From NCBI GenBank assembly GCA_017540645.1, contig JAFYAQ010000023.1:41558-105557 (forward strand): 64,000 nucleotides of DNA. The letters run 5' to 3'. The stretch's first letter is position 1, and the number at the start of each line of letters is the position of its first letter. The stretch comes from Oscillospiraceae bacterium. Its GTDB lineage: Bacteria > Bacillota > Clostridia > Oscillospirales > Oscillospiraceae. The notes below the pieces were generated by a model. It ran no database searches. It was given only the letters and a program-made list of their open reading frames with translations, and was not told the origin of the DNA. Shown here piece by piece: positions 25,078 to 34,800 of the stretch. The translations under genes and the position numbers were made by a program.

Positions 25078-26532
25078 ATGAATTATTCAGAGCTGATCGT
25101 ATTCATTCTGTACCTGGTGCTGATGGTGGTCATCGGCCTGGTGTTCTTCCTGCGCAGCCGGGGCGGCGGCGAGAAGGAGTACTTCCTGGGCGGCCGGAAG
25201 ATGGGCGCCTGGGTGTCGGGTCTCTCCGCGGGGGCCTCGGACATGAGCGCCTGGGTGCTGATGGGCCTGCCTGCCTCCATTTACGCCTCCGGCCTGGGCA
25301 AGAGCTGGATCGCCATCGGCCTGTTCATCGGCTACGCCCTGAGCTGGATCTTTGTGGCGCCCCGGCTCCGGTCCTTCTCCGTGGTGTGCGGTGACGCCAT
25401 CACCATCCCCCAGTATCTGACCAACCGCTTCGCCTCCAAAAGCAAGGCCCTCCAGGTGATCTCCGCGGTGATCTTCCTGCTGGCCTACACCGTGTACGCC
25501 GCCAGCTCCATCAAGGCCTGCGGCACCCTGTTCAACACGGTGCTGGGCGTGGACGCCACGGCGGCCATGTACATCGCCGCCGCCATCATCATCGGCTACA
25601 CCTTCCTGGGCGGCTTCCAGGCGGTGTGCTGGACCGACTTCTTCCAAGGCCTGCTGATGCTGGGGGCGCTGCTGGTGGCCCCCATCGCGGCGCTGGCCAT
25701 GCTTCCCGCCCAGGGCGGCGCCCAGCCCCTGGAGCCCGGCTACCTGAAGCTCTTCACCAACGCCAAGGACATCATCTCCGGCTTCGGCTGGGGTCTCGGC
25801 TACTTTGGCATGCCCCACATCATCATCCGCTTCATGTCCGTCAAGTCCCAGAGGGAGCTGAAGAAAGCCGGGCGCATCGGCATCAGCTGGACCTTCCTGA
25901 TCCTGCTGTTCGCCGTGTTCGTCGGCGTGATCGGCCGGATGTTCCTGGGCGGCGGGGCGGACGGCAGCGTGGTGTTCATCACCATGGTGCGGCGCATTTT
26001 CTCCGGCCCGGTGCTGGGGCTGATCTCCGGTCTTCTCCTGTCCGCCATCCTGGCCGGCGCCATGTCCACCGCCGACTCCCAGCTGCTGGCGGCCTCCAGC
26101 GCCTTTGCCAGCGACGTATATAAGCCCGTCTTCCGCCAGAACAAGACCTCCGAAAAGGAGATGCTCTGGGCCGGACGGCTGGTGGTGCTCGCCATCGCCG
26201 TGGCGGCGGTGCTCATCGCGGCCAACCCCAACAGCGGCACCATCATGAGCCTGGTGGAGAACGCCTGGGGTCTCTTCGGCGCCTCCTTCGCGCCGGTGAT
26301 CCTGCTGAGCCTCCACTGGAAGAAGATGACCTTCTCCGGCGCCGCCGCCGGCATCGTGGCGGGCGCGGTGGTGGATATCCTGTGGCTGGCGTTCTGCTCG
26401 GGCACGGGCATCTATGAGATCGTGCCGGGCTTCCTGGCCGGTCTGCTGGCCGCCTGGCTGGTCTCCCGGGCCAAAGAGGACAAAAAGGCCCAGGCGATCT
26501 TTGAAAAGTGCCTGGCATACAAGGACGAATAA
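25078..26532 (+). CDS. putP: Sodium/proline symporter PutP
   Basis: A 484-aa sodium:solute symporter with about 13 membrane helices. EYFLGGRKMGAWVSGLSAGASDMSAWVLMGLPA near the N-terminus and ILAGAMSTADSQLLAASS near helix 9 are PutP-type signatures, the latter including the Na+-site Ser/Thr region. ATG 25078 has AAGGGGG upstream. It is divergent from a LysR regulator and lies one gene away from the proline operon, consistent with proline import. Pantothenate or other solutes of the same family are less likely. Confidence 0.9.
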   Translation: MNYSELIVFILYLVLMVVIGLVFFLRSRGGGEKEYFLGGRKMGAWVSGLSAGASDMSAWVLMGLPASIYASGLGKSWIAIGLFIGYALSWIFVAPRLRSFSVVCGDAITIPQYLTNRFASKSKALQVISAVIFLLAYTVYAASSIKACGTLFNTVLGVDATAAMYIAAAIIIGYTFLGGFQAVCWTDFFQGLLMLGALLVAPIAALAMLPAQGGAQPLEPGYLKLFTNAKDIISGFGWGLGYFGMPHIIIRFMSVKSQRELKKAGRIGISWTFLILLFAVFVGVIGRMFLGGGADGSVVFITMVRRIFSGPVLGLISGLLLSAILAGAMSTADSQLLAASSAFASDVYKPVFRQNKTSEKEMLWAGRLVVLAIAVAAVLIAANPNSGTIMSLVENAWGLFGASFAPVILLSLHWKKMTFSGAAAGIVAGAVVDILWLAFCSGTGIYEIVPGFLAGLLAAWLVSRAKEDKKAQAIFEKCLAYKDE

Positions 26533-26545
26533 AGCTCCCCAAAGG

Positions 26546-26600
26546 ACGGGCCGACGGCGATATCGAAAGGGTATCGCCGCCGGTCCGTTTCTTATTCTTT
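26546..26600 (+). terminator. putP terminator
   Basis: A 17-bp stem with two mismatches (arms 26546-26562 and 26572-26588), followed by a T-rich tail. Confidence 0.8.
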
Positions 26601-26679
26601 TCCCGCCCCTCCTTGACGGCGCGGGGCGGCCGTGATAAAATACCTGCCATATATTGATAAATTGGAGTGATTTACCCTG

Positions 26680-27966
26680 ATGGACGGCGACAGTATGCTG
26701 TCATGGATATGTCTGGCTGCGCTGCTCCTGCTGGCGGCCTGGTTTGCCGCGGCGGAGACGGCGGCGGCCTCGGTCAGCCGCATCCGCCTGCGGGCCAGAG
26801 CGGAGCGGGGCGACGCCAAAGCGGAGAAGGCCATGGAGATCCAGGACCGGATCGAGGAGGCCATCAACACCCTTCTCATCGGCACCAATATCACCCATAT
26901 CTCCATCGCCACGCTGACCACCGTGCTGGTCAGCCGCCGCTGGGGCGCTTCCTGGGTGGCCGCCGGTACCCTGATCTGCACCGTCGCCGTGTTTTTCGCC
27001 GGGGAAATGCTGCCCAAAAGCCTGGGCAAGCGCTACAGCGAGTGGTGCGCGGTGTGGACCGCGCCCACTCTTGCTTTTTTGATGCGGCTTTTCGCCCCTC
27101 TCAGCCGCACCCTGGCCAAAATCGGGGAGGGCTTTGCCTCCCTGTCCAAGGGGGACGGGGAGATCAGCGTCACCGAGGACGAGCTCCACGACATCATCGA
27201 GACCATGACCGACGACGGGGAGCTGGGAGAGGAACGGGGCGAGCTGGTCCACTCCGCCCTGGAGTTCGGCGATCTGACCGTGGAGCGGGTGTTCACCCCC
27301 CGGGTGGACATGGTGGCCCTGGACGTGGACGAGAACAGTGAGAAGATCCTCTCCACCATCCGCTCGGTCCGCCACAGCCGTCTGCCGGTGTACGAGGGGA
27401 CCATCGACAACATCATCGGCGTGCTCTCCATCCGCCGCTACATCTGCGCATACCTGCGCACGGGGCAGTACCCGGAGCTCCGCTCCCTGCTGGACGAGAC
27501 CTGTTTTGTCCACCAGAGCGCCGCCGTGGACGAGCTGCTGGAGGAGATGACCCGCCGGAAGCTGTCTCTGGCCGTGGTGACGGACAACTACGGCGGCACC
27601 GTGGGCATCGTCACGGTGGAGGACATCCTGGAGGAGCTGGTGGGCGAGATCTGGGACGAAGAGGACGTGGCCCAGGTGGATTTCCGCGCCCTGGACGGCA
27701 GCCATTTTGAGTTCAGCCCCGATGTGGATATGGAAGAGGTCTTCGACAAGATCGGCTACGAGGACCCGGAGGACACGGACTGGGACCACAAGCCCCTGGG
27801 CGAGTGGGTGTACGAGCAGTTCGACATGATCCCCCGGGCCGGGGACAGCTTTACCTGGCACCGGCTCCGGGTCAGCGTGGAGGCCATCGAGCACCGGCGC
27901 ATCCTGAAGCTCCTGGTCACCCTGCTGCCGGAGGACGAGACGGAAAAGGGGGGTGAGGATCGGTGA
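26680..27966 (+). CDS. CNNM/CBS-domain membrane protein (HlyC/CorC-type), copy 1
   Basis: A 428-aa protein: CNNM (DUF21) domain with three to four helices and the conserved GEMLPKSLGKRY; a CBS pair (VFTPRVDMVALDVDENSEKI; LSLAVVTDNYGGTVGIVTVEDI); and a C-terminal CorC/HlyC 'transporter-associated' domain (~340-420). Family members are linked to Mg2+/Co2+ efflux and were named hemolysins historically. GGAGTGA lies upstream of ATG 26680. The next gene is a paralog, starting 4 bp before this one ends. Confidence 0.9.
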   Translation: MDGDSMLSWICLAALLLLAAWFAAAETAAASVSRIRLRARAERGDAKAEKAMEIQDRIEEAINTLLIGTNITHISIATLTTVLVSRRWGASWVAAGTLICTVAVFFAGEMLPKSLGKRYSEWCAVWTAPTLAFLMRLFAPLSRTLAKIGEGFASLSKGDGEISVTEDELHDIIETMTDDGELGEERGELVHSALEFGDLTVERVFTPRVDMVALDVDENSEKILSTIRSVRHSRLPVYEGTIDNIIGVLSIRRYICAYLRTGQYPELRSLLDETCFVHQSAAVDELLEEMTRRKLSLAVVTDNYGGTVGIVTVEDILEELVGEIWDEEDVAQVDFRALDGSHFEFSPDVDMEEVFDKIGYEDPEDTDWDHKPLGEWVYEQFDMIPRAGDSFTWHRLRVSVEAIEHRRILKLLVTLLPEDETEKGGEDR

Positions 27967-29243
27967 ATATCCCCCTGTATGTCGCCCTGATCCTGCTTCT
28001 GCTCCTGGGCTCGGCGGTGTTTTCCGCCGCGGAGATGGCCATTTCCTCCGCCAACCGCATGCGCCTGCAGAGCGCGGCGGAGGAGGGGAACCGCTCCGCC
28101 AAAGCTGCTCTGCGGCTGATGGACCGCTATGAGGACGTGCTCTCCGCCATTCTGGTGGGGAACAACCTGTGCAACATCGGCTCCGACGCCCTGGTGACGG
28201 TGCTGGCCATGGCGCTGCTGGGCAGCCGCTACAAGGGTCTGGTCCCGGCGCTGACCACGGCGGGGATGACCGTTGTGATCATCATCTTCTGTGAGAGCGC
28301 CCCCAAGATCATGGCCAAAAAGGCCGCCAACCGCTATACCCTGGGTCTGTCGGGCTTTCTGACCCTGCTGACTTTTGTTCTGACCCCCGTCAACCTGCTG
28401 GTAAAGGGTCTGATCCGGCTGCTGACGGCGCCCCTCCGGGGAGAAGAAAAGCCGGATTCCTCCGAGGAGGCCGCCGCCGAGCTCCAGTCCATCATCGAGA
28501 CCACCGAGGAGGAGGGCGTGCTGGACGAGGACCGGACCGAGCTGATCCTCTCCGCCCTGGACTTCGCCCAGATCCCGGTGATGGACGTGATGACCGCCCG
28601 GGTGGATATGGACGCCCTGGATGCGGACCAGGACTGGCGGGAGATGCTCCTCTCGGACCGGGAGGTCCCCTTCTCCCGGATCCCGGTGTACCGGGACAGC
28701 GTGGACAACATCATCGGCATCCTCTACCTGAACCGCTTTTACCGGGCGCTGCTGGACGATCCGGACACGGACATCCTCTCCTGCCTGATGAAGCCCCTGT
28801 ATATCTACAAGACCGTGAAGCTGCCGGACGTCCTCAGCCAGCTCCGCCGCAGCCAGCAGCACCTGGCCATCGTCACCGACGAGTACGGCGGCACCCTGGG
28901 CATCGTGACGCTGGAGGACGTGCTGGAGCAGATCGTGGGGGACATCTGGGACGAGAGCGACGAGATCGAGGAGGAAGTGGTGGAGCGGCCGGACGGGGCC
29001 TTTGAGGTGGACGGAGATCTGCCCCTGGGCGAGTTTGCGGAGCTGCTGGACATGGACGAGGAGGATCTGGAGGCCGACAGCGCCACCGTGGGCGGCTGGA
29101 CCATCGAGAAGTTCGGTGCCTTCCCCAAGGCGGGGGACTGCTTCACCGCCGACGGCGTGGAGGCCAAGGTACTCTCCATGGCGGAGGACGGACGGCGGGT
29201 GGAGAAGATCCTGGCCCGGCTTTCCCCCGAGACGAAGGAATAA
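27963..29243 (+). CDS. CNNM/CBS-domain membrane protein (HlyC/CorC-type), copy 2
   Basis: A 426-aa paralog of the gene before it, with the same order of domains: CNNM helices with CESAPKIMAKKAANRY, CBS pair (VMTARVDMDALDADQDW; HLAIVTDEYGGTLGIVTLEDV) and the CorC/HlyC domain. The start is GTG 27963; GTGA overlaps the upstream stop and GGTGAGG precedes it. The two may form a heterodimer or have diverged for different cations; nothing in the sequence decides this. Confidence 0.9.
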   Translation: MNIPLYVALILLLLLGSAVFSAAEMAISSANRMRLQSAAEEGNRSAKAALRLMDRYEDVLSAILVGNNLCNIGSDALVTVLAMALLGSRYKGLVPALTTAGMTVVIIIFCESAPKIMAKKAANRYTLGLSGFLTLLTFVLTPVNLLVKGLIRLLTAPLRGEEKPDSSEEAAAELQSIIETTEEEGVLDEDRTELILSALDFAQIPVMDVMTARVDMDALDADQDWREMLLSDREVPFSRIPVYRDSVDNIIGILYLNRFYRALLDDPDTDILSCLMKPLYIYKTVKLPDVLSQLRRSQQHLAIVTDEYGGTLGIVTLEDVLEQIVGDIWDESDEIEEEVVERPDGAFEVDGDLPLGEFAELLDMDEEDLEADSATVGGWTIEKFGAFPKAGDCFTADGVEAKVLSMAEDGRRVEKILARLSPETKE

Positions 29244-29263
29244 AAACGCAGGAGGTCATACCC

Positions 29264-30367
29264 ATTCAGAATCTGACGAAAGACCGGGAACGGGCGGTGC
29301 TGGCGGGCCTGAACGCCGCGGCCCTGGACCCCCGGGAGCGCTCCACGGAGCTGAGCATGGCCGAGCTCTCTGCCCTGGCGGAGACCGCGGGGGCGGAGGC
29401 GGTGGCCACCGTGCTGCAGACCCGGCCCGCCCCGGATCCCCGCTGCTTTTTCGGCGCCGGCAAGCTCCAGGAGCTTAAGGAACTGGCGCTGGCCCAGGAC
29501 TGCTCTCTGGCCATCATCGACAACGACCTCTCCCCCTCCCAGGCCCGGGCCATGGAGGAGGAGCTGGGACTGCGGGTGGTGGACCGGAGCGGTCTGATCC
29601 TGGACATCTTTGCCCAGCGGGCCGCCACCAAGGAGGGCCGTCTCCAGGTGGAGCTGGCCCAGTATCAATATCTTCTCCCCCGCCTGACGGGCATGTGGAC
29701 CCACCTGAAACGTCAGGCGGGCACCAGCGCGCCCATCGGCACCCGAGGCCCCGGCGAGACCCAGCTGGAGACCGACCGGCGGCACATCCGCCGGATCATC
29801 CAGGGGCTGGAGGAGGATCTGGAGCAGGTGCGCCGGGTGCGCTCCACCCAGCGCCGCCGCCGGGAGAAGAACGCCATGCCCATGGTGGCCCTGGTGGGCT
29901 ACACCAACGCGGGCAAGTCCACGGTTTTGAACCGTCTGACCCGCTCGGATATCCCGGCCAACGACCGGCTGTTCGACACCCTGGACACCACCACCCGCCG
30001 CCTGTGGCTTCCGGGCCTGGGCCGGGAGGTGCTGCTGTCGGACACGGTCGGCTTCATCCGCAAGCTGCCCACCCATCTGATCGAGGCCTTCAAGGCCACG
30101 CTGGAGGAGCTGCAGTACGCGGACCTGCTGCTGCACGTGATCGACGTGTCCGCCCCGGACTGGGAGGAGCAGGCCGCCGTCACCGACTCCCTGATCCGGG
30201 AGCTGGGGGCCGAGCAGACCCCCGCCCTGCGGGTATACAACAAGTGCGACGCCATCCCCGCGCTCATGGAGCTGCCCCACAGCCGGGACGGGGTGTGCAT
30301 CAGCGCCAGGACCGGCGAGGGCGTGTCCGCCCTGCTGGAGCGGATCACGGAGGAGCTGAAGCGATGA
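29264..30367 (+). CDS. hflX: GTPase HflX, apparent ATT start
   Basis: A 367-aa GTPase that binds the 50S subunit and rescues or splits stalled ribosomes. Motifs: N-terminal domain with LTKDRERAVLAGL, FGAGKLQEL, the linker GTRGPGETQLETDRR, G1 GYTNAGKST (~211-219), G3 SDTVGFIRKLP, G4 NKCD, and ISARTGEG. The conserved N-terminal block begins before GTG 29297, and the only well placed start for it is ATT 29264, 8 nt after AGGAGG; no ATG, GTG or TTG is in frame between. It overlaps the next gene by 4 bp. Confidence 0.9.
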   Translation: MQNLTKDRERAVLAGLNAAALDPRERSTELSMAELSALAETAGAEAVATVLQTRPAPDPRCFFGAGKLQELKELALAQDCSLAIIDNDLSPSQARAMEEELGLRVVDRSGLILDIFAQRAATKEGRLQVELAQYQYLLPRLTGMWTHLKRQAGTSAPIGTRGPGETQLETDRRHIRRIIQGLEEDLEQVRRVRSTQRRRREKNAMPMVALVGYTNAGKSTVLNRLTRSDIPANDRLFDTLDTTTRRLWLPGLGREVLLSDTVGFIRKLPTHLIEAFKATLEELQYADLLLHVIDVSAPDWEEQAAVTDSLIRELGAEQTPALRVYNKCDAIPALMELPHSRDGVCISARTGEGVSALLERITEELKR

Positions 30368-30993
30368 CGGGCTATCTCACCGCCGCGGGCTTCGGCCAGT
30401 CCCTGTACGAGGACAAGCACAGCCGCTTTCTGGGGCATGTGGCCCCGGTGAGCAGCGAACCGGAGGCCCGGGCTTTCCTGGAAAAACTCCGCCGTCAGTA
30501 CCCGGACGCCACCCACCACGTTTACGCCTACCGCCTGCGGGAGGGGGCCGTCCTCCGCTGGTCGGACGATGGGGAGCCGGGGGGCACCTCTGGCCAGCCC
30601 ACCCTGGCGGTACTCCAGGGGGCGGAGCTCTGGGACGTGTGCTGCGTCACCGTGCGCTATTTCGGCGGCACCCTGCTGGGCTCGGGCGGCCTGGTGCGGG
30701 CCTATTCCGCCGCGGCCCGTCTGGCGGTGGCGGACGCCGGGATCGCCCGGATGAGCCCCTGGCGCAAGGGGTCCTTTTCCTGCTCCTATGCCCGCTACGA
30801 GCGGCTGCGCCGGCTGCTGGAGGACCGGGGCGGCCGAATCGAGGACAGCGCCTTCGGCGCGGAGGTGGAACTCGTCTTCTCCTGCCCGGAGGGGCAGTTT
30901 GACACCCTGGCCCAGGCCCTGGGCAACGCCACCGCCGGGGAGGCGGAGATCGTCCCCGGGGAGAGCGTATACCGGCCCGGCCCGGCGGAGTAA
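30364..30993 (+). CDS. YigZ/IMPACT-family protein (UPF0029)
   Basis: A 209-aa protein with the UPF0029 core: DATHHVYAYRLREG, SDDGEPGGTSGQP and VRYFGGTLLGSGGLVRAY, then a ferredoxin-like C-terminal domain. The eukaryotic homologue IMPACT modulates translation control; the bacterial role is not settled. ATG 30364 overlaps the hflX stop (ATGA), and pairing with a ribosome-associated GTPase fits a translation-linked role. Confidence 0.92.
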   Translation: MTGYLTAAGFGQSLYEDKHSRFLGHVAPVSSEPEARAFLEKLRRQYPDATHHVYAYRLREGAVLRWSDDGEPGGTSGQPTLAVLQGAELWDVCCVTVRYFGGTLLGSGGLVRAYSAAARLAVADAGIARMSPWRKGSFSCSYARYERLRRLLEDRGGRIEDSAFGAEVELVFSCPEGQFDTLAQALGNATAGEAEIVPGESVYRPGPAE

Positions 30994-31007
30994 CAATACA
31001 AAATAAA

Positions 31008-31040
31008 ACGACAGTCGATTTTCATCGACTGTCGTTTTTT
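31008..31040. terminator. Bidirectional terminator between convergent genes
   Basis: ACGACAGTCGAT (31008-31019) and ATCGACTGTCGT (31024-31035) form a perfect 12-bp stem with a 4-nt loop, T run to 31040 on plus, and AAAA before it giving T residues on minus. Confidence 0.9.
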
Positions 31041-31052
31041 GTTTATTGGGGT

Positions 31053-31883
31053 TTAGAACACGGGGGTCTCGTCCTCGATGGTGGAGGGCGCCGCCGTGGT
31101 GGAGGGCACGGGAGTGGGCGTGGGCGCGACGGTTCCGCCGCCACCACCGCCGGTCCCGGCGCCTCCGCCGCCACCGGTTCCGGCTCCGGCTCCGGTCCCG
31201 GCACCCGTGCCGGGATTCGCCGGGGCGGTGCCGCTGACCTTGACAGCGGCTTCCTTACTCAGGACAAAGTTGCCGAAGTTATCGCTGAACAGGCACACGA
31301 TCTTCCAGCCGTCCATGTTGGCAGGGATGTTGTTCACGGTGAAGGTCAGGCCGTTGCCGCCGGTAGTAGTGATCCCGGGGAACTGGGCGTTGGCCTTGTC
31401 AAAGATGATTTCCTTGCCCTCCGGGGAGATGAAGCGCCAGGCGCACCAGACGTACTTGGCCGCGTCCGCGGTGAAGGTGGCGCTGCCGCCCGCCTGCACC
31501 TGCACGCTGGTCGGGTCCTTGGTGACCTTCAGATCCGGGTTCTTGTTCCCCCACAGGGTCATATACTCCGGAACCGGCGTGGGAGAGGGCGTGGGAGAGG
31601 GCGTGGCGGTGGCCTCCGGCGTAGCCGTCGGAGTGGGCTCCGGCGTGGCGGTGGGCTCTGCCGTAGGCGTGGGGGCGGGGGTCTCCGCGGCCTCCGCGGG
31701 AGTCTGCCCCTCGCCGGCCTGATCCGCGGGGACCGGCGTAGTCCGGAGAGCGGTCTCCGCAGCGGCAAGGTCTTCGTCGAACTTCTCAAGCTCCTGGCGC
31801 TGGGAGAAGAACTCCCAGCCCAGGAAAGCGAGTACCGCGAGGAACAGGATCACAAGGATCCAGACGACAGTTCTGTTTTTCAT
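31053..31883 (-). CDS. Membrane-anchored exported protein with TP-rich linker and Gly-rich tail
   Basis: A 276-aa protein. One N-terminal helix (VVWILVILFLAVLAFLGW) anchors it; a short coiled segment, a ~60-residue Thr/Pro/Ala/Glu linker with many TPxP units, an Ig-like domain (~115-215; SVQVQAGGSATFTADA, VWCAWRFISPEG), then a tail of GGGG/GTGAG repeats and TPTPVPST. No sorting signal. It begins 16 bp after the end of the giant CAP/LRR gene and is probably co-transcribed. Function unknown; scaffold or wall-binding role is an inference. Confidence 0.8.
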   Translation of the reverse strand: MKNRTVVWILVILFLAVLAFLGWEFFSQRQELEKFDEDLAAAETALRTTPVPADQAGEGQTPAEAAETPAPTPTAEPTATPEPTPTATPEATATPSPTPSPTPVPEYMTLWGNKNPDLKVTKDPTSVQVQAGGSATFTADAAKYVWCAWRFISPEGKEIIFDKANAQFPGITTTGGNGLTFTVNNIPANMDGWKIVCLFSDNFGNFVLSKEAAVKVSGTAPANPGTGAGTGAGAGTGGGGGAGTGGGGGGTVAPTPTPVPSTTAAPSTIEDETPVF

Positions 31884-31899
31884 ACTCTTGCGTCCTCTC

Positions 31900-34800
31900 T
31901 CATCCGAAATAGATCAGGGCGGCTCTGTTGTAGTTGTACAGGGCTCTGACCAGGTTCACGATCGTCTGATCGCCGTTGCCCTGAACGTCGATAACGCGGC
32001 GCACATAGCTCAGGGCGCTGTAGTTTTCAATGCTGATGAGGGTCTGCGTACCCTTCTTGACCTGAACGCTGTAGGCCTTGCTCAGCAGGCTGGCGGAGAT
32101 GTTGGGGATCTCCACGATGTAGCTGCTGCCGGAGAGCACCGGGGTCACCTCCACGCCGTCCACATAGAACTTGTAGTCGGTGATCTTCCCGGACTTCAGG
32201 GAGAAGTAATGCCGGAGGGAGGTCTCCGATTTCAGCAGCAGGGTGGCGCCCTGGTAGGCAACGCCGCTGTTGGTCGCCTCGGTGACAGAGTCTTTGAAGT
32301 TGCGCAGGGTCTGCAGGGTGACGGTATCCAGCTCGTCGCGCATGGCCTGGGTGTTCAGCGCGTTCGCCTCGTTGTACTTGAAGTGGAGCTGGGCGTAGTG
32401 GCCGTAATCCGACATCCGGTCGATCAGGGTGAGCAGCTCCGCATCCGTGGATTCCGCGTGGACCGTATCGAAATACTTCTGGGCGGAGTAGGAGTAGCCG
32501 GAGGTGTAGTCCGCGCCGCTCTTGTGACGCAGCGGATACGGCGTGCCCTTGCCGTCAAAGAGCTGCAGGACCACCTCGTCCCGCATCTGCTTGGCGGTGA
32601 CGTAGTAGGTGAACTTGTAGAAGCCGTTGGTTTCCGGCTGCGGAATCGCGATGGCCGCGCCGTTGATCTGCACGGTGGCGCCGTTGTTTGTCAGGAATTC
32701 GTCCGGAAGCGTCAGGTAGAAGTTCAGTCCCACATTGCCGCGGGTGTACAGGCTGCAGCCCTGGATGACCGCAGGAGCGGAGCCGGGCCACTTGGCATAG
32801 AGAGTCAGGCTCTTGGTAGGTTTGAAGTTGGCCAGGGTGTTGGTGGCCTCCCAGCTGAGTTCGGCATCGTAGTACCAGCTCTCCACCGCGTTGCCCTGCT
32901 GATCACGCAGGTTGTTGTAGGCAGCGCCGATGGCATCGCCGGCCTTGATCTGGATCATGTGGCTGAGCTCGCCGTTGTCGGCGAAGAAGCGTCCGGAGCC
33001 GGAGAGGTAAACCGTGAGGCCCTCCTCCCACTGGGCGTAGACCGTGACGTTCTGGGTGGACTGGAAGCTCTTTCCGTTCACCGCGTTCTTGCCCTCCGCA
33101 TCCAGGGAGAAGCCGCTGAGGATCACGCTCAGATCCGACGGCTTTCCGACCTGCTCAAACAGGTCAAAGGTCTCGCCGGGCACCGCACGGATGCGGGTCG
33201 TTTCAAACAGTCTGCCGCTGGCGTTGTCTTCGATGGTGATGTAGATGGGATTGGCGCACCACTTGGCGTAGATGGAGGTGTTGGCCGACAGGGTCGCCTC
33301 CTGCGGAATGGCCTTGGTGCATTTGGCGTCCAGATACCAGCCCTCGATCAGCGGACCGTTCTCCCCATCGGCGGTCTGGTACTCCCGGGCGTCCGGCAGG
33401 AGATCGTTGATCCGGGAGCCGGAGGGGTAGACCTTGTCGAGGCTGCCGACCAGCGCGGGCTTGCCCTGGATCGTGGTGGGTACCTTCTTGCCGTTGAAGT
33501 TCAGGATCAGGAAGTAGCAGTCCTTCCAGACGGGGTAGAGGGTGGTGTCCACGTAGAAGACAGCCGTCTCGGGATCCACATCCACTGCGCCGCCCTTCGT
33601 GGTGGAGAAGCCCACGCACATCTGCTTGCTCTTGAGGTAGTTTTCCGTGTTGAACGCTTCAAGGGCCGAAGCGCCGGTCTGTCCTTTCTCCAGCTTCACC
33701 TTGACAACGTCGGTAATGGAGCTGTTGGGGGTGTAGCTGCCGCCGTCCAGTTCGATGGAGATGGTGACCTTGCCCTGAGAATCCCGTTTGTAGATCGTGA
33801 CATCTTCGGTCACAATGTAGGTGACGGGATCGATGGCGACTGTGTATCCCGCATCCAGGAAGTAGATGCCGATGTACTGAGCCGCGGAGCCCGTATCATC
33901 CTGGAACAGGCGGGTGCCCTTCTTCATGTTCCGGATTTCCGTTCCGCTGCTGCTGATCACGGTCACCTGGCAGGACTGATCAATGCCGTAATAGGTGTTG
34001 ACAGCCTTCTGGGGGACAACGGTGGTGAAGTTGAAAATCCGATCGGTATGATTGGCGTCGGTATACCAGTCGCTGTTGAGGACTTTTTCGCTCAGAGCCA
34101 GATCGCCCAGGCTGGATTCGTCGGGGATCTGGTAGATCTCGGTCCAGCCCGTGGTGACGAACTTGACGGTCAGAGGATCCTTATACACGGCCCGCAGGGT
34201 GATGTCCTCCGTCGCCGGGATCGCGTCGCCCAGCTTGTAAACCGTACCGTGGCCGGTGCCGCCGTACTGCATCCACTGGCCGGCAAACAGGACCGACGGG
34301 TCAGAGCTCTCGGCCTTGGGGATGTCCTGGAACAGGCCGTTGCGCGTGACGGTCACCGTGTACTTGTCACCGTCGGACAGGCCGCCGAGCAATATCCGTC
34401 CGGTGGCGCCGGGATCAAAGGTGATCAGGGTGGCGTCATCCCACTTGGCATAGAGGGTGACGTCCTTGTCCAGCATCAGGAACTGATTCTGGGAGTACAT
34501 ATCGGCGGGCTTGGTGAGGTTTTCATCCAGATACCAGCCGCTGAATTCGATGGCCGGATCGGCGTGCTCCGGGGTCTCCAGGGTGAGGATCTCGTCGCCG
34601 ATGCCCTTCACGGTGGTGGTCTTCTTGGAGGGGTCTCCGCCGAAGTAGCCGTCCGTGGCCTTCAGCGTGGCCGTGTGCAGCTGCTTCATGCCCGCGTAGA
34701 GGGTGATGTCCTTGGAGGGGACATAGTCATAGGCGTTGTAGCCCGTGCCGCTGCAGTCGGCGCTGGTATACCACAGGCCGTTGAAGCGCAGGGTGTAGGT

